Shown: positions 1 through 7,433 of the stretch, one piece after another | Layout of the letters: each line of letters begins with the position of its first letter | How positions within the stretch are numbered: position 1 is the first letter of the stretch | From: an uncultured Bacteroidota bacterium | GTDB taxonomy: Bacteria; Bacteroidota; Bacteroidia; Bacteroidales; P3 | Reading direction: 5' to 3' | Assembly: GCA_902776365.1 (NCBI GenBank) | Contig: CACYPU010000012.1 | Coordinates: 47,425 to 111,424, forward strand | DNA: 64,000 nucleotides | Notes under the pieces: generated by a model | What the model saw: only the letters and a program-made list of their open reading frames with translations | The model's database searches: none | Told to the model about the DNA's origin: nothing | Program-made: the position numbers and the translations under genes

Positions 1-427
1 AGCCCAGGGCTTTGTATATCTCCTTGGTGTCGGCAACGGCCTCGACGATGCGGGGGGTGGCCATCTGCATCATTACACGCTCACCGGCGTCAATCATCAG
101 GTCGCCAGCCAGCGTGTGGCACAGGCAGCGTCCCTCGGCCTGTCCGAGGCGGTGCAGCAGGGCGAAGGTGGCCACGGTGGCATGGCCGCAGAGCTCCACC
201 TCGGCCTTTGGCGTGAAGTAGCGCACATGAGCTTTGAATGTGTTATTGTGTGAATGCGTTATTGCGTGAGTAAATCGCACGAAGGCGGTCTCGGAATAGC
301 GCAGTTCCGCCGCCACCTGCAGCATCAGGCGCTCGTCGGGGAACGGCTCGTCCCCCAACAGCACCACTCCGGCGGTATTTCCGCCGAATGGGCGGTCGGT
401 GAAAGCGTCGACAATATAATATTTCAT
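1..427 (-). CDS. PhzF-family isomerase/epimerase, 3' end outside window
   Basis: The first 142 codons of a PhzF-like protein are present; the rest runs off the left edge. The start at 427 is followed by VDAFTDRPFGGNTAGVV, RYSETAFV and RYFTPKAEVELCGHAT, which are hallmark PhzF-family segments; the Glu in SETAF corresponds to the family's catalytic acid. Substrate cannot be inferred, since most PhzF homologues outside phenazine clusters are uncharacterised. It lies 14 nt downstream of the DUF5714 lipoprotein gene and is probably co-transcribed with it. Oddity: about 12 residues (roughly 53-64, rich in His, Thr and Asn) between FVRF and VRYFTP are encoded by a short tandem repeat found elsewhere in the window as intergenic DNA. 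Confidence 0.85.
   Translation of the reverse strand, partial: MKYYIVDAFTDRPFGGNTAGVVLLGDEPFPDERLMLQVAAELRYSETAFVRFTHAITHSHNNTFKAHVRYFTPKAEVELCGHATVATFALLHRLGQAEGRCLCHTLAGDLMIDAGERVMMQMATPRIVEAVADTKEIYKALG
237..270 (-). repeat. In-gene short tandem repeat (TTATTGTG/AATGCGTT family)
   Basis: Degenerate units of TGTTATTG, TGAATGCG and TTATTGCG lie inside the phzF-like gene. The same words (acgcattcacacatt on the opposite strand) recur at 1327-1395 and 9312-9344 in non-coding DNA. Confidence 0.6.
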
Positions 428-441
428 AGTCGTATGGGGTG

Positions 442-1107
442 TCAGGGTTTCGGTGCAAAGGGGCACTTTTTGCCGATGCATTGTTCGTTGATCTGGCTGC
501 GCGAGCAGGTAATCTCGGGTTTCTCCATCTCCACGCCGAGGTTCTCTTTCACGAAGTCGATGGCCGTGAGTATTGAGAGGTACGAGTCACGCTTGCAGCA
601 GCGAGGGCCGCCGTTAAGGGCCACCTGCTCCAAGGCGCGGGCGGTCATCAAGTTGCAGAGGCGCCAGGTGTCGGTCGAGAATGGAGTGTTGCGGGTGACT
701 ATTGACAGGAAGATGCCGGTGCTGATGCTCGCGCCGCAGGCACCCATATATCCGCAGGCGCCACCGGGCACCTGCTCGCCGCGCTCCCGCATCTCGGCAA
801 GGGCCTCTTCGAGGTCCAGCTTGGCGCTGTCGGGCAGGCAGTTATTGTAGGCTGTCAGCAGGGCCGCGCCCACCAGCACATGGTGCGTGGGCCCGTGCAT
901 GGGACACTCCGGCTGCGACATCAGCTTCTCTAAAATCTCAATTGGGTTCCGTGAGGACTCCTCCATGCACAGCGCCGCCACGGGGTCTACCGATGATTCT
1001 GTGATTGACTCAACGGCGGGTACGCTCTCTTTTGGCGTTTCTTTGCACGACGTGGCCATTAGCGCCATCACAGCCGCCACAACGATAATTGACAGTATTT
1101 TCTTCAT
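442..1107 (-). CDS. DUF5714-type lipoprotein
   Basis: A 221-aa protein with a lipoprotein signal (MKKILSIIVVAAVMALMATSC, lipobox cysteine near residue 21). The mature part is cysteine- and histidine-rich (CPMHGPTHH, CGYMGACGA, GGPRCCKRD, ending in IGKKCPFAPKP), which matches my recollection of the DUF5714 family in Bacteroidetes and methanogens. The clustered Cys/His suggests metal or Fe-S binding, but this is inference. A TAnnTTTG box lies just upstream at 1129-1136. It leads a probable two-gene operon with the PhzF-family gene. Confidence 0.7.
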   Translation of the reverse strand: MKKILSIIVVAAVMALMATSCKETPKESVPAVESITESSVDPVAALCMEESSRNPIEILEKLMSQPECPMHGPTHHVLVGAALLTAYNNCLPDSAKLDLEEALAEMRERGEQVPGGACGYMGACGASISTGIFLSIVTRNTPFSTDTWRLCNLMTARALEQVALNGGPRCCKRDSYLSILTAIDFVKENLGVEMEKPEITCSRSQINEQCIGKKCPFAPKP

Positions 1108-1128
1108 TTTTCAGATGCTATTGCGATG

Positions 1129-1136
1129 CAAAGATA
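1129..1136 (-). promoter_or_regulatory. Bacteroidetes -7 box (TATCTTTG) for the DUF5714 gene
   Basis: TATCTTTG on the minus strand, about 22 nt before the start codon at 1107. It faces away from a second such box at 1189-1196, giving a divergent promoter pair. Confidence 0.7.
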
Positions 1137-1188
1137 CGCTTTTTCTCTGGATTGAAGAAAAATATTTTGCCATATTCGTTGAATCATG

Positions 1189-1196
1189 TATCTTTG
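1189..1196 (+). promoter_or_regulatory. Bacteroidetes -7 box (TATCTTTG)
   Basis: Plus-strand TATCTTTG followed 26 nt later by ATG at 1222, so the short frame there is likely transcribed or is the remnant of a transcribed gene. Confidence 0.6.
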
Positions 1197-1221
1197 CATC
1201 GTCATTCTAAAGAATCAAAAG

Positions 1222-1371
1222 ATGAGAGACAGAATCCTTTTTATAACGTTTGCGGTGGGTGGGTGGGGGCACCGAGCCGCCATCGCCGATAGACCGCCGA
1301 AGGATCGTCGAAGGAACAATAAGCTTGAATGTGTGAATGCTTTAAAAATGCGTAAATGCGTTAACGTGTAA
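1222..1371 (+). pseudogene. Short promoter-linked frame, probable gene remnant
   Basis: A 49-codon frame (MRDRILFITFAVGGWGH...) begins like a signal peptide, has a good -7 box upstream, then becomes basic and low in complexity and ends inside a tandem-repeat tract. No family is recognised. I read it as the 5' end of a lost gene, not a functional protein. The stretch 1372-1497 after it holds only repeat-like DNA. Confidence 0.3.
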
Positions 1372-1395
1372 ATGCGTTAGTGGGAATGCGTTAGT
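1327..1395. repeat. Short tandem repeat tract (GAATGCGTTA/AAATGCGTTA)
   Basis: Successive 8-12 nt units resembling GTGTGAATGC, AAATGCGT, TAAATGCGTTAGT and GGAATGCGTTAG. Related words occur in phzF and between hndC and hndB. Confidence 0.6.
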
Positions 1396-1497
1396 TTTTT
1401 TTCGAAACGCTAACGAGACTTCGCTGTGGAGTGCCGTCGGCTTGGCAAATTCGACACAGTAGATGTGAAATATATTTGCGGAGAACCAATTTATTTG

Positions 1498-1505
1498 TAT
1501 CTTTG
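1498..1505 (+). promoter_or_regulatory. -7 box (TATCTTTG) for the LD-carboxypeptidase remnant
   Basis: TATCTTTG 24 nt upstream of the ATG at 1530, the usual Bacteroidetes spacing. Confidence 0.7.
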
Positions 1506-1529
1506 CATTATGAAAAAAACACAACTATT

Positions 1530-2361
1530 ATGAGAAAAACATTGCTATTGCTGACGATTGCGACGCTGGTCTTCGCGTCGTGCGGAAAGGAAGAGGTCCG
1601 TCCGGAACCCATTCCCGACGGTAACCTGGTGCTCAACTGCGAGAAACCGGCCTATCTGAGTGACGGCGACACGGTGGCGCTTATCTCTCCGGCCTATTAC
1701 ACCCCGATGGAGAACGTCGAGGCTACCGCCAACGTGCTGCGGTCGTGGGGTCTGGTGCCCGTCATCGGCCCCAATGTGGGTAAGATAGTCGACGGGAAGT
1801 ATGCCGGTACCGTCGACGAGCGCGCCAGCGACATCCTCTGGGCATTCAATGACCCGAGCATCAAGGCCATTATCTGCAACCGTGGCGGCTACGGCACCAT
1901 ACAGCTTATCGACCACATTCCGCTTGCTGAACTGTCCGCCTCGCCCAAATGGCTCGTCGGCTTCAGCGACATCAGTACCCTGCACGGCCTGCTGAGCCGC
2001 GCCGGAGTGATGAGCGTCCACGGCACCATGAGCTCCTATCTGGCAAATGGCGGCACCGCCGAGACCAGCACCATGATGCGCGACCTGCTGAATGGGGCAG
2101 GTCCCTTGCTATCACCTGCCCGCCCACGCCCAGAACATCACCGGAGTGGCAAGCGGCGTGCTGGTGGGCGGCAACCTCTGCACTTTCGCTCCCAACCTGG
2201 GCTCGCAGGCCGACGCCACGATGGGGCAGGACCTGATCCTCTTTGTCGAGGAGGTCGGCGAGTCGATGCACAACATCGACCGTCAGATGCGCATCCTGCA
2301 GATGAACGGCGTGCTTGACCGCTGCAAGGGAATCATACTGGGCGAGTTAAAAAGTTTTTGA
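1530..2361 (+). pseudogene. LD-carboxypeptidase (LdcA/MccF, S66 family), frameshifted and truncated
   Basis: The N-terminus is a lipoprotein signal (MRKTLLLLTIATLVFASC). VALISPAYY, CNRGGYGTIQLID and the nucleophile elbow GFSD identify the S66 peptidase fold, which trims murein tetrapeptides or related substrates. Near 2093 the frame changes by one base in a GGGG run; removing one G joins LLNG to QVPCYHLPAH and continues to LFVEEVGES, which carries the catalytic Glu. The frame then stops right after GIILGEL, where the family normally has some 80 more residues including the catalytic His. So the triad is incomplete even if the frameshift is a sequencing error. The truncation falls about 30 nt before the promoter box of the next gene. 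Confidence 0.8.
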
Positions 2362-2392
2362 AATAGGTTCGGTTTTATTTCGTATTTTTGCA

Positions 2393-2400
2393 AAATCAAT
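2393..2400 (+). promoter_or_regulatory. -7 box (TATTTTTG) for the 4Fe-4S/permease operon
   Basis: TATTTTTG 20 nt upstream of the ATG at 2420; likely drives the next three genes. Confidence 0.65.
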
Positions 2401-2419
2401 CAAGACGATAATCCAAACT

Positions 2420-3157
2420 ATGGATAGCAATAATTACCCCCACCCGTGGGAGCAGGACCTACCCCTCACCGACCGGCTGCTGAAACTGGTGGACGACGAG
2501 GACTGGGACCTCTTTGGCATCGCCGACGTGGGGCCGCTCAACGAGAAGGCGCGTCCCGGGCGGCGTCCCAAAGACCTCTGGCCGACGGCCAAGGCGGTGC
2601 TGATGTTCGCCGTGGGGCTGGCCGACCCCTTCACCCGCGGATGGGTGCAGAACGGCAAGAGCGGCAAGTTCTACTCTTACGCCCTGCTGGAGCTCGACCG
2701 CCGCGTGTGGACGGTGAAACGTTTCCTGCGGCAGGAGGGTTACCTCTATTTCGGGGGCGAGTCCTACGGCGGTGCTCTCTTCGACACGGGCATCCGTTTC
2801 GCTGATGCCGCCGCCGACTGCGGCATGGGCTATATCGGCAAGAGCAACGTGCTCGTTACCGAGAAATACGGGCCCCGCATCAATATGACCTACCTGATGA
2901 CCGACGCGCCGCTGGTGACCACCATCAAAGAGGTGCCCAGCCGTTGCGGACGCTGCACGGCCTGCAAGAAGGTCTGCATGAGCGGTGCCATCCTCGGCGA
3001 CTACTACTTCCACCAGCGCCAATGCGAGGCCATCATCAACGTGAAGCCCAACATGGACTACTACAGCGACTTCGTGAAACAGGACTGCGACCGTTGCCTG
3101 CGCGTCTGTCCGCAAGGGAAGGTGAAGTGGAAAAACGGAAAGGAGGTGCGGCCATGA
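2420..3157 (+). CDS. QueG-like 4Fe-4S double-cluster protein
   Basis: A 245-aa cytoplasmic protein without signal peptide. Residues about 80-175 resemble the central part of epoxyqueuosine reductase-like proteins (GGALFDTGIRFADAAADCGMG, then GYIGKSNVLVTEKYGPR, then MTDAPL). The C-terminus has two cysteine sets, CGRCTACKKVC and CDRCLRVCP, expected to bind two [4Fe-4S] clusters. Shorter than true QueG (about 310-380 aa) and lacking its HEAT-like tail, so a general electron-transfer or corrinoid-linked role is more likely than tRNA modification. Overlaps the next gene by ATGA, so the two are translationally coupled. Confidence 0.7.
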   Translation: MDSNNYPHPWEQDLPLTDRLLKLVDDEDWDLFGIADVGPLNEKARPGRRPKDLWPTAKAVLMFAVGLADPFTRGWVQNGKSGKFYSYALLELDRRVWTVKRFLRQEGYLYFGGESYGGALFDTGIRFADAAADCGMGYIGKSNVLVTEKYGPRINMTYLMTDAPLVTTIKEVPSRCGRCTACKKVCMSGAILGDYYFHQRQCEAIINVKPNMDYYSDFVKQDCDRCLRVCPQGKVKWKNGKEVRP

Positions 3158-3930
3158 AGAAGAAATGGGGTGCCCCCCGCAGTCGGCAGGATGTAGAGGC
3201 ACAGATTCCTGAATCCTACCTAGCCAAAGACCCCGAGACGCAGGATCGGCGCAAGCTCTCCTTCCTTTTGCAGGAGTCGGCCTTCTCGGAGCATATCCCG
3301 ATATTCTGCATCATCGACATCGACCTGCTGCCGGCGGAAGAGAAGGCCCTCTTCGACGGATATGGCATTACGCCTCACGCCGCCATTCTCCTCGGGCAGA
3401 CCATCGCCGAGCCATTCCTCTTTGCCGAACAGGCGGCTCCCGGCAACCGTGGCGACCGCATCTCGTCGTGTGCCGAACTCATTACCTTGGGCTACCTCAT
3501 GGGCTTCCGTGAGAAGATAGAGTTCCAAGGCTACCAGACCGCCCTTATACCACCCTCGCCACTGCCTGACACCAAGCTGTCGCGCATGCTGGCCGCCTCG
3601 CGCAAAGGCGTGGTGGGCCGCAGCCAGCGGTTCCTTGCGGGCGAATACGGCGCGTGGCACACCATCGGCCTGCTGCTCACCGACGCTCCACTGATGGGCG
3701 GCGACTACCGCTATCCCGACATCACCGTCGACCTCTGCGACGGCTGCCGCGCCTGCCTCGATGCCTGTCCCTGCGGCGCCATCACCGACGACGGCTACGA
3801 TGAAAAACGTTGCCATGAATATCGCAACAATCCCGACAACCAGGAGCAAGCCTCCACCCACACCGTGATGAAATGTATGCGCTGCATGACCGCCTGTGAC
3901 AAGAAACGCATCAAGGAGTTGCTGAAGTAA
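3154..3930 (+). CDS. Second 4Fe-4S double-cluster protein, paralogue of upstream gene
   Basis: A 258-aa protein starting inside the stop of the previous gene (ATGA); an AGGAGGTG stretch precedes it. The C-terminal third carries CDGCRACLDACPCG and CMRCMTAC, again predicting two [4Fe-4S] clusters, and WHTIGLLLTDAPLMGGDY parallels the MTDAPLVTT segment of the first gene. The N-terminal 150 residues are diverged. The tandem arrangement suggests an obligate heteromeric redox pair. Function unknown; the following Cu/Zn-type permease may share the operon (12-nt gap). Confidence 0.65.
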   Translation: MKKKWGAPRSRQDVEAQIPESYLAKDPETQDRRKLSFLLQESAFSEHIPIFCIIDIDLLPAEEKALFDGYGITPHAAILLGQTIAEPFLFAEQAAPGNRGDRISSCAELITLGYLMGFREKIEFQGYQTALIPPSPLPDTKLSRMLAASRKGVVGRSQRFLAGEYGAWHTIGLLLTDAPLMGGDYRYPDITVDLCDGCRACLDACPCGAITDDGYDEKRCHEYRNNPDNQEQASTHTVMKCMRCMTACDKKRIKELLK

Positions 3931-3942
3931 TCAATACGAAAT

Positions 3943-5205
3943 ATGACCATAGGAGAATTTTTCAACGCGCTGCTGGCAGTCATCAATGCGATGAGTCCCT
4001 ATCTATTGCTGGGCTTCCTCATCGCGGGAGTGTTGCATGTGTTTGTTCCGAAACGATTCTACACGCGGTATCTGTCGCGCAACAACAAGCTGTCGGTGGT
4101 ATGGGCCGCCCTGTTGGGTGTGCCGCTGCCGCTCTGCTCATGCGGCGTCATCCCCACCGCCGTGGGGCTGAAGAACGAGGGGGCTTCTAAAGGGGCTGTG
4201 GCCTCGTTCCTTATCGCCACGCCTCAGACGGGCATCGACTCCATCCTAGCTACCTTCTCGCTGATGGGCCTCGGTTTCGCCATCACGCGCCCCGTAGCCG
4301 CGTTGGTGACTGGTATCTGCGGAGGCTTATTAGTAAACCGCTTGGTGAAGGAAGAAGTGAATACAGACAATTCGGCTTGCGCAGTCAATAATTCTCAATT
4401 CTCAATTTTCAATTCTCAATTCAAGCTTTGGCGCGTGTTTAAGTACGCCTACTTCGAAATGATTCAGGACATCGGCCTGCGGTTGGCCATCGGTCTGTTG
4501 GTGGCTGCCCTCATCAACGTGGCCGTGCCCGATGAGTTCTTCCTGTCTTTCGGCAAGCAGCCTTTGATACAGATGCTGGTCATCCTTGTGGTGGCGGTGC
4601 CGATGTACATCTGCTCCACCGGCAGCATCCCCGTGGCGGCGGCGCTGATGATGAAAGGCCTCTCGCCCGGAGCCGCACTGGTGATGCTGATGGCTGGTCC
4701 TGCGGTCAACATTGCCTCCATCCTCGTGGTGCGCAAGTCGATGGGCCGCCGTTTCACCTGGATCTACCTCCTCACCATCGTGGGATTCTCCATCCTCTTC
4801 GGGTTGCTAATTAATGCCTTCGGCATTCAAGCCGTCGGCATGACAGAAGGCTGTGGGATGCACGGGGCCTGCTGTCCTTCGGAATCCGCCTCGCCCAGCG
4901 TGTTCCAAATCATCTGTTCGTCATTATTAGTATTATTCATCATAATTGCACTTACCATGAAATTCCTCAGCAAATTCAAGAAACAAGAATCCGTTGCCGG
5001 AACGGTCGTCTATACCGTCGAGGGCATGCATTGCAACCACTGCAAAGCCGCCTGCGAGCAGTCGGTCGGCAAAGTGAAAGGTGTCGCCTCCTGCGAAGCC
5101 ACTCCCGCTGCCAACACCCTCGTCGTCAGCGGCACCGCTGCCTCTGACGATGTGCGCAAAGCCGTCGAACAAGCCGGCTTCGAATTCAAAGGCGTGAAAG
5201 AATAA
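3943..5205 (+). CDS. SO_0444-type Cu/Zn efflux permease with C-terminal HMA domain
   Basis: A 420-aa membrane protein. The first half has permease helices and a PLPLCSCGVIP motif (C65 and C67); a second related half has YICSTGSIPVAAALMM. This is the DUF318/SO_0444 permease arrangement. A metal-binding HMA domain follows from about residue 355 with GMHCNHC (C364, C367). Inferred role: export of copper or zinc across the inner membrane. Residues about 148-160 (NSQFSIFNSQF) in the linker between halves are encoded by a CAATTTT-type tandem repeat. Confidence 0.8.
   Translation: MTIGEFFNALLAVINAMSPYLLLGFLIAGVLHVFVPKRFYTRYLSRNNKLSVVWAALLGVPLPLCSCGVIPTAVGLKNEGASKGAVASFLIATPQTGIDSILATFSLMGLGFAITRPVAALVTGICGGLLVNRLVKEEVNTDNSACAVNNSQFSIFNSQFKLWRVFKYAYFEMIQDIGLRLAIGLLVAALINVAVPDEFFLSFGKQPLIQMLVILVVAVPMYICSTGSIPVAAALMMKGLSPGAALVMLMAGPAVNIASILVVRKSMGRRFTWIYLLTIVGFSILFGLLINAFGIQAVGMTEGCGMHGACCPSESASPSVFQIICSSLLVLFIIIALTMKFLSKFKKQESVAGTVVYTVEGMHCNHCKAACEQSVGKVKGVASCEATPAANTLVVSGTAASDDVRKAVEQAGFEFKGVKE
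4387..4424 (+). repeat. In-gene heptamer repeat (TTCTCAA/TTTTCAA)
   Basis: Five near-identical 7-nt units (TTCTCAA, TTCTCAA, TTTTCAA, TTCTCAA, TTC) inside the permease gene. The same heptamer occurs in dacB (19764-19799) and mnmE (57801-57836). Confidence 0.8.
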
Positions 5206-5226
5206 CCATTTCCGCCATAAAACAAG

Positions 5227-5258
5227 AAAGGGCGTCCAGTAGGACGCCCTTTACTTTT
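5227..5258 (+). terminator. Rho-independent terminator after the permease gene
   Basis: AAAGGGCGTCC and GGACGCCCTTT form an 11-bp perfect stem with a 4-nt loop (AGTA), followed by TACTTTT. The gene ends at 5205. Confidence 0.85.
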
Positions 5259-5275
5259 GCAGGCGGGACGCCTGC
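5259..5275 (-). terminator. Hairpin at the end of the hydrogenase operon
   Basis: GCAGGCG/CGCCTGC, 7-bp stem and 3-nt loop, just beyond the stop of the hndA-like gene; on the minus strand it is followed by AAAAGTAAAG, so the U-tract is poor. It may work together with the neighbouring stem at 5227. Confidence 0.45.
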
Positions 5276-5286
5276 GTACCCGGGAT

Positions 5287-5763
5287 TTATTTGTACTCGG
5301 CGAGGATGCCGGGGACGAGGTCGGGGGTGAGGCGGCCGTAGACCTTGTCACCGATCATGGCGACGGGGGCCAGACCGCAGGCACCGACGCAACGGAGGGT
5401 GTTCAGGCTGAACTTGCCGTCGGGGGTGCACTTGCCGACCTGGATGCCCAGGTTACGCTGGAAGGCATCGAGGACCTTCTCGGCGCCACGGACGTAGCAG
5501 GCGGTACCCAGGCAGATGTCGATGGGGTGCTCGCCCTTGGGCTCCATGGTGAAGAAGCTGTAGAAGGAGACGATACCATAGACTTTGGCCACGGGCATGT
5601 TCAACTCGTGGGCGATGACTTCCTGGACCTCGGCGGGCAGGTAGCCGAACTTGCCCTGCACCTGGTGGAGGACATTGATGACCTCGCCGCTCTTATTACC
5701 AAAGCTCTTGCAGACGTCTTTGATAATGTTGATTTTCTCTTCGGAAATTTTTATATTTGCCAT
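5287..5763 (-). CDS. hndA: HndA-like [2Fe-2S] subunit (NuoE fold)
   Basis: A 158-aa thioredoxin-like ferredoxin subunit of an NAD(P)-linked [FeFe]-hydrogenase. The NuoE-family ligand set is visible: CLGTACYVRG and LNTLRCVGACGLAP. The N-terminal helical part (VINVLHQVQGKFGYLPAEVQ) is typical. It is the last gene of the minus-strand hydrogenase operon, 18 nt after the damaged catalytic gene. In HndABCD-type enzymes this subunit relays electrons between the flavin subunit and the hydrogenase subunit. Confidence 0.9.
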   Translation of the reverse strand: MANIKISEEKINIIKDVCKSFGNKSGEVINVLHQVQGKFGYLPAEVQEVIAHELNMPVAKVYGIVSFYSFFTMEPKGEHPIDICLGTACYVRGAEKVLDAFQRNLGIQVGKCTPDGKFSLNTLRCVGACGLAPVAMIGDKVYGRLTPDLVPGILAEYK

Positions 5764-5781
5764 TGTTGTTTCTTTTTAAGG

Positions 5782-7413
5782 TTATTTTGTGGTCTCGACT
5801 TTGTCGCTCTTGTCGAAGTAGTGGGTGTGGAGCTGCTCGTGGCTGAGGTGGCCGCAGGGTTCACCGTAGTACTCCTTGTAGATGGCGATGATGTCGGGGT
5901 TCTCGTGGCTCTTGCGGATGGGCTTGCCAGCGTCCTCGCGGTAGATGGCGTCCATTAGCCGTTGGGGTTGCCGGCGCGGACTTCTTCCATGAGCTTGCGG
6001 GCGTTGTTGAGGCCGTAGCAGATAGCGATCTTGACGGGCAGGCCGTCGAAGTCGACGGTGGCCTCGCGGATGCTCTCGCCGAAGATACCGCGGCACTCCT
6101 CGAAGTCGATCTTCGGGAGGGTCTTGCCGGTGTGGACCTCGTAGGCGGTACGGAGAGCAGCCTCCATCACGCCGCCGGTAGCACCGAAGATGACGGCGGC
6201 ACCGGTGGACTGGCCGAGCGGGCTGTCGAAGTCCTCCTCAGGCATGCTGTTGAGGTCGATGTTGCTCTGCTTGAGCATGTGGGCCAGCTCACGGGTGGTG
6301 AGGCTGAAGTTGACATCCTGGTCGGTACCATTGCCGAGTTCGGGACGAGCCACCTCGCTCTTCTTGGCCAAGCAGGGCATGATGGAGACGCAGACGACGT
6401 CTTCGCGCTTCACGCCAATCTTCGGGGCGAAGTAGTTCTTGGTGACGGCGCCGAACATGCCCTGAGGCGACTTGGCGGTCGAGGGATATTCGAGCAGGTC
6501 GTTGACGTTCTTGTCGCCAGCGAGGAGAGCTTTCACACGGTGGAGGAGCTCGGTGCCTTCCTCCATGATGGTGAGGTCGGCGCTCCAGTCGGTATCGAAG
6601 ACATAGTCGAAGCCGAGGCGGCGGAGGGCAGCGGCCATCTTGCCGGTGACGATGGTGCCGGGTTCCATGCCGAACTCTTCGCCGAGGGCGACGCGGACGG
6701 CGGGAGCGGTCTGGACGACGACCTTCTTGGTCGGGTCGGCGAGGGCGCGACGCACGTCGTTGATGTTGTCGACGAGGGTGAGGGCACCCACGGGGCACAC
6801 CTGGACGCACTGGCCGCAGTTGACGCAGGAGCTGTCGCCGAGTTTCTGCTCGAAGGCGGGAGCCACCACCGAGGGGAAGCCACGGTTGACGCCGCTGAGG
6901 GCGCCTACGCTCTGGAACTTGTTGCACATGGTCTCGCAGCGGCGGCAGTAGACGCACTTGTCCATGTCGCGGTAGACGCTGAGGGTAGTGTCTTTCTCAT
7001 AGTGGCTCTGCTCGCCTTTGAAGGGAATCTCGCGGATACCCATCTTGGCGGCGAGGGCCTGCAGTTCGCAGTCGCCGCTCTTCTCGCACTGGAGGCAGTC
7101 GTTCGGGTGGTCGCTGAGGATCAGCTCGAGGACGGTCTTGCGGGCGTTGAGGGCGCGGGGCGAAGCGGTGAGGACCTCCATGCCTTCCACGCAGTCGGTG
7201 GCGCAGGCGGGAGCCAGATTGCGGCGGGGCTTGCCGTTGAAGTCCTTGGTCACCTCGACCATGCAGACGCGGCATCCGCCAGGTTTGTTTCATTCCGTCG
7301 AGCTCGAAGTAGCAGAGCGTCGGGATATCGATACCGGCCATGCGGGCAGCTTTCAGAATGGTGGTGCCTTCGGGGACCTGGATCGCTTTGTTATCTATAG
7401 TGACATTAATCAT
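5782..7413 (-). pseudogene. hndD: HndD-like [FeFe]-hydrogenase catalytic subunit with two frameshifts and lost H-cluster motifs
   Basis: The N-terminus (MINVTIDNKAIQVPEGTTIL...CYFELDG) is a [2Fe-2S] domain. A single extra base near 7281 shifts the frame before GGCRVCMVEV. Then come HPNDCLQCEKSGDC, CVYCRRCETMC and CVNCGQCVQVCPVG (Fe-S relay) and the hydrogenase core, including L2 (SIMPCLAKKSE). Where L1 (TSCCPxW) should lie, the sequence passes directly from LLAGDKNV to DLLEYPSTAKSPQ, about 20 residues short. Where L3 (CPGGCxxGGGQP) should lie, RAGNPNG is followed by a stop at 5955, and the C-terminal YREDAGKPIRKSHENP resumes in another frame. Three of the four H-cluster cysteines are therefore missing. 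Either a decaying gene or an assembly problem. Confidence 0.85.
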
Positions 7414-7433
7414 TTCTATATTCTTTTTTAAGA

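Noticed and set aside
5782-7413. Programmed frameshifting in the hydrogenase gene
   Set aside because: No slippery heptamer with downstream structure is evident at either site, and the loss of conserved motifs is not explained by recoding.
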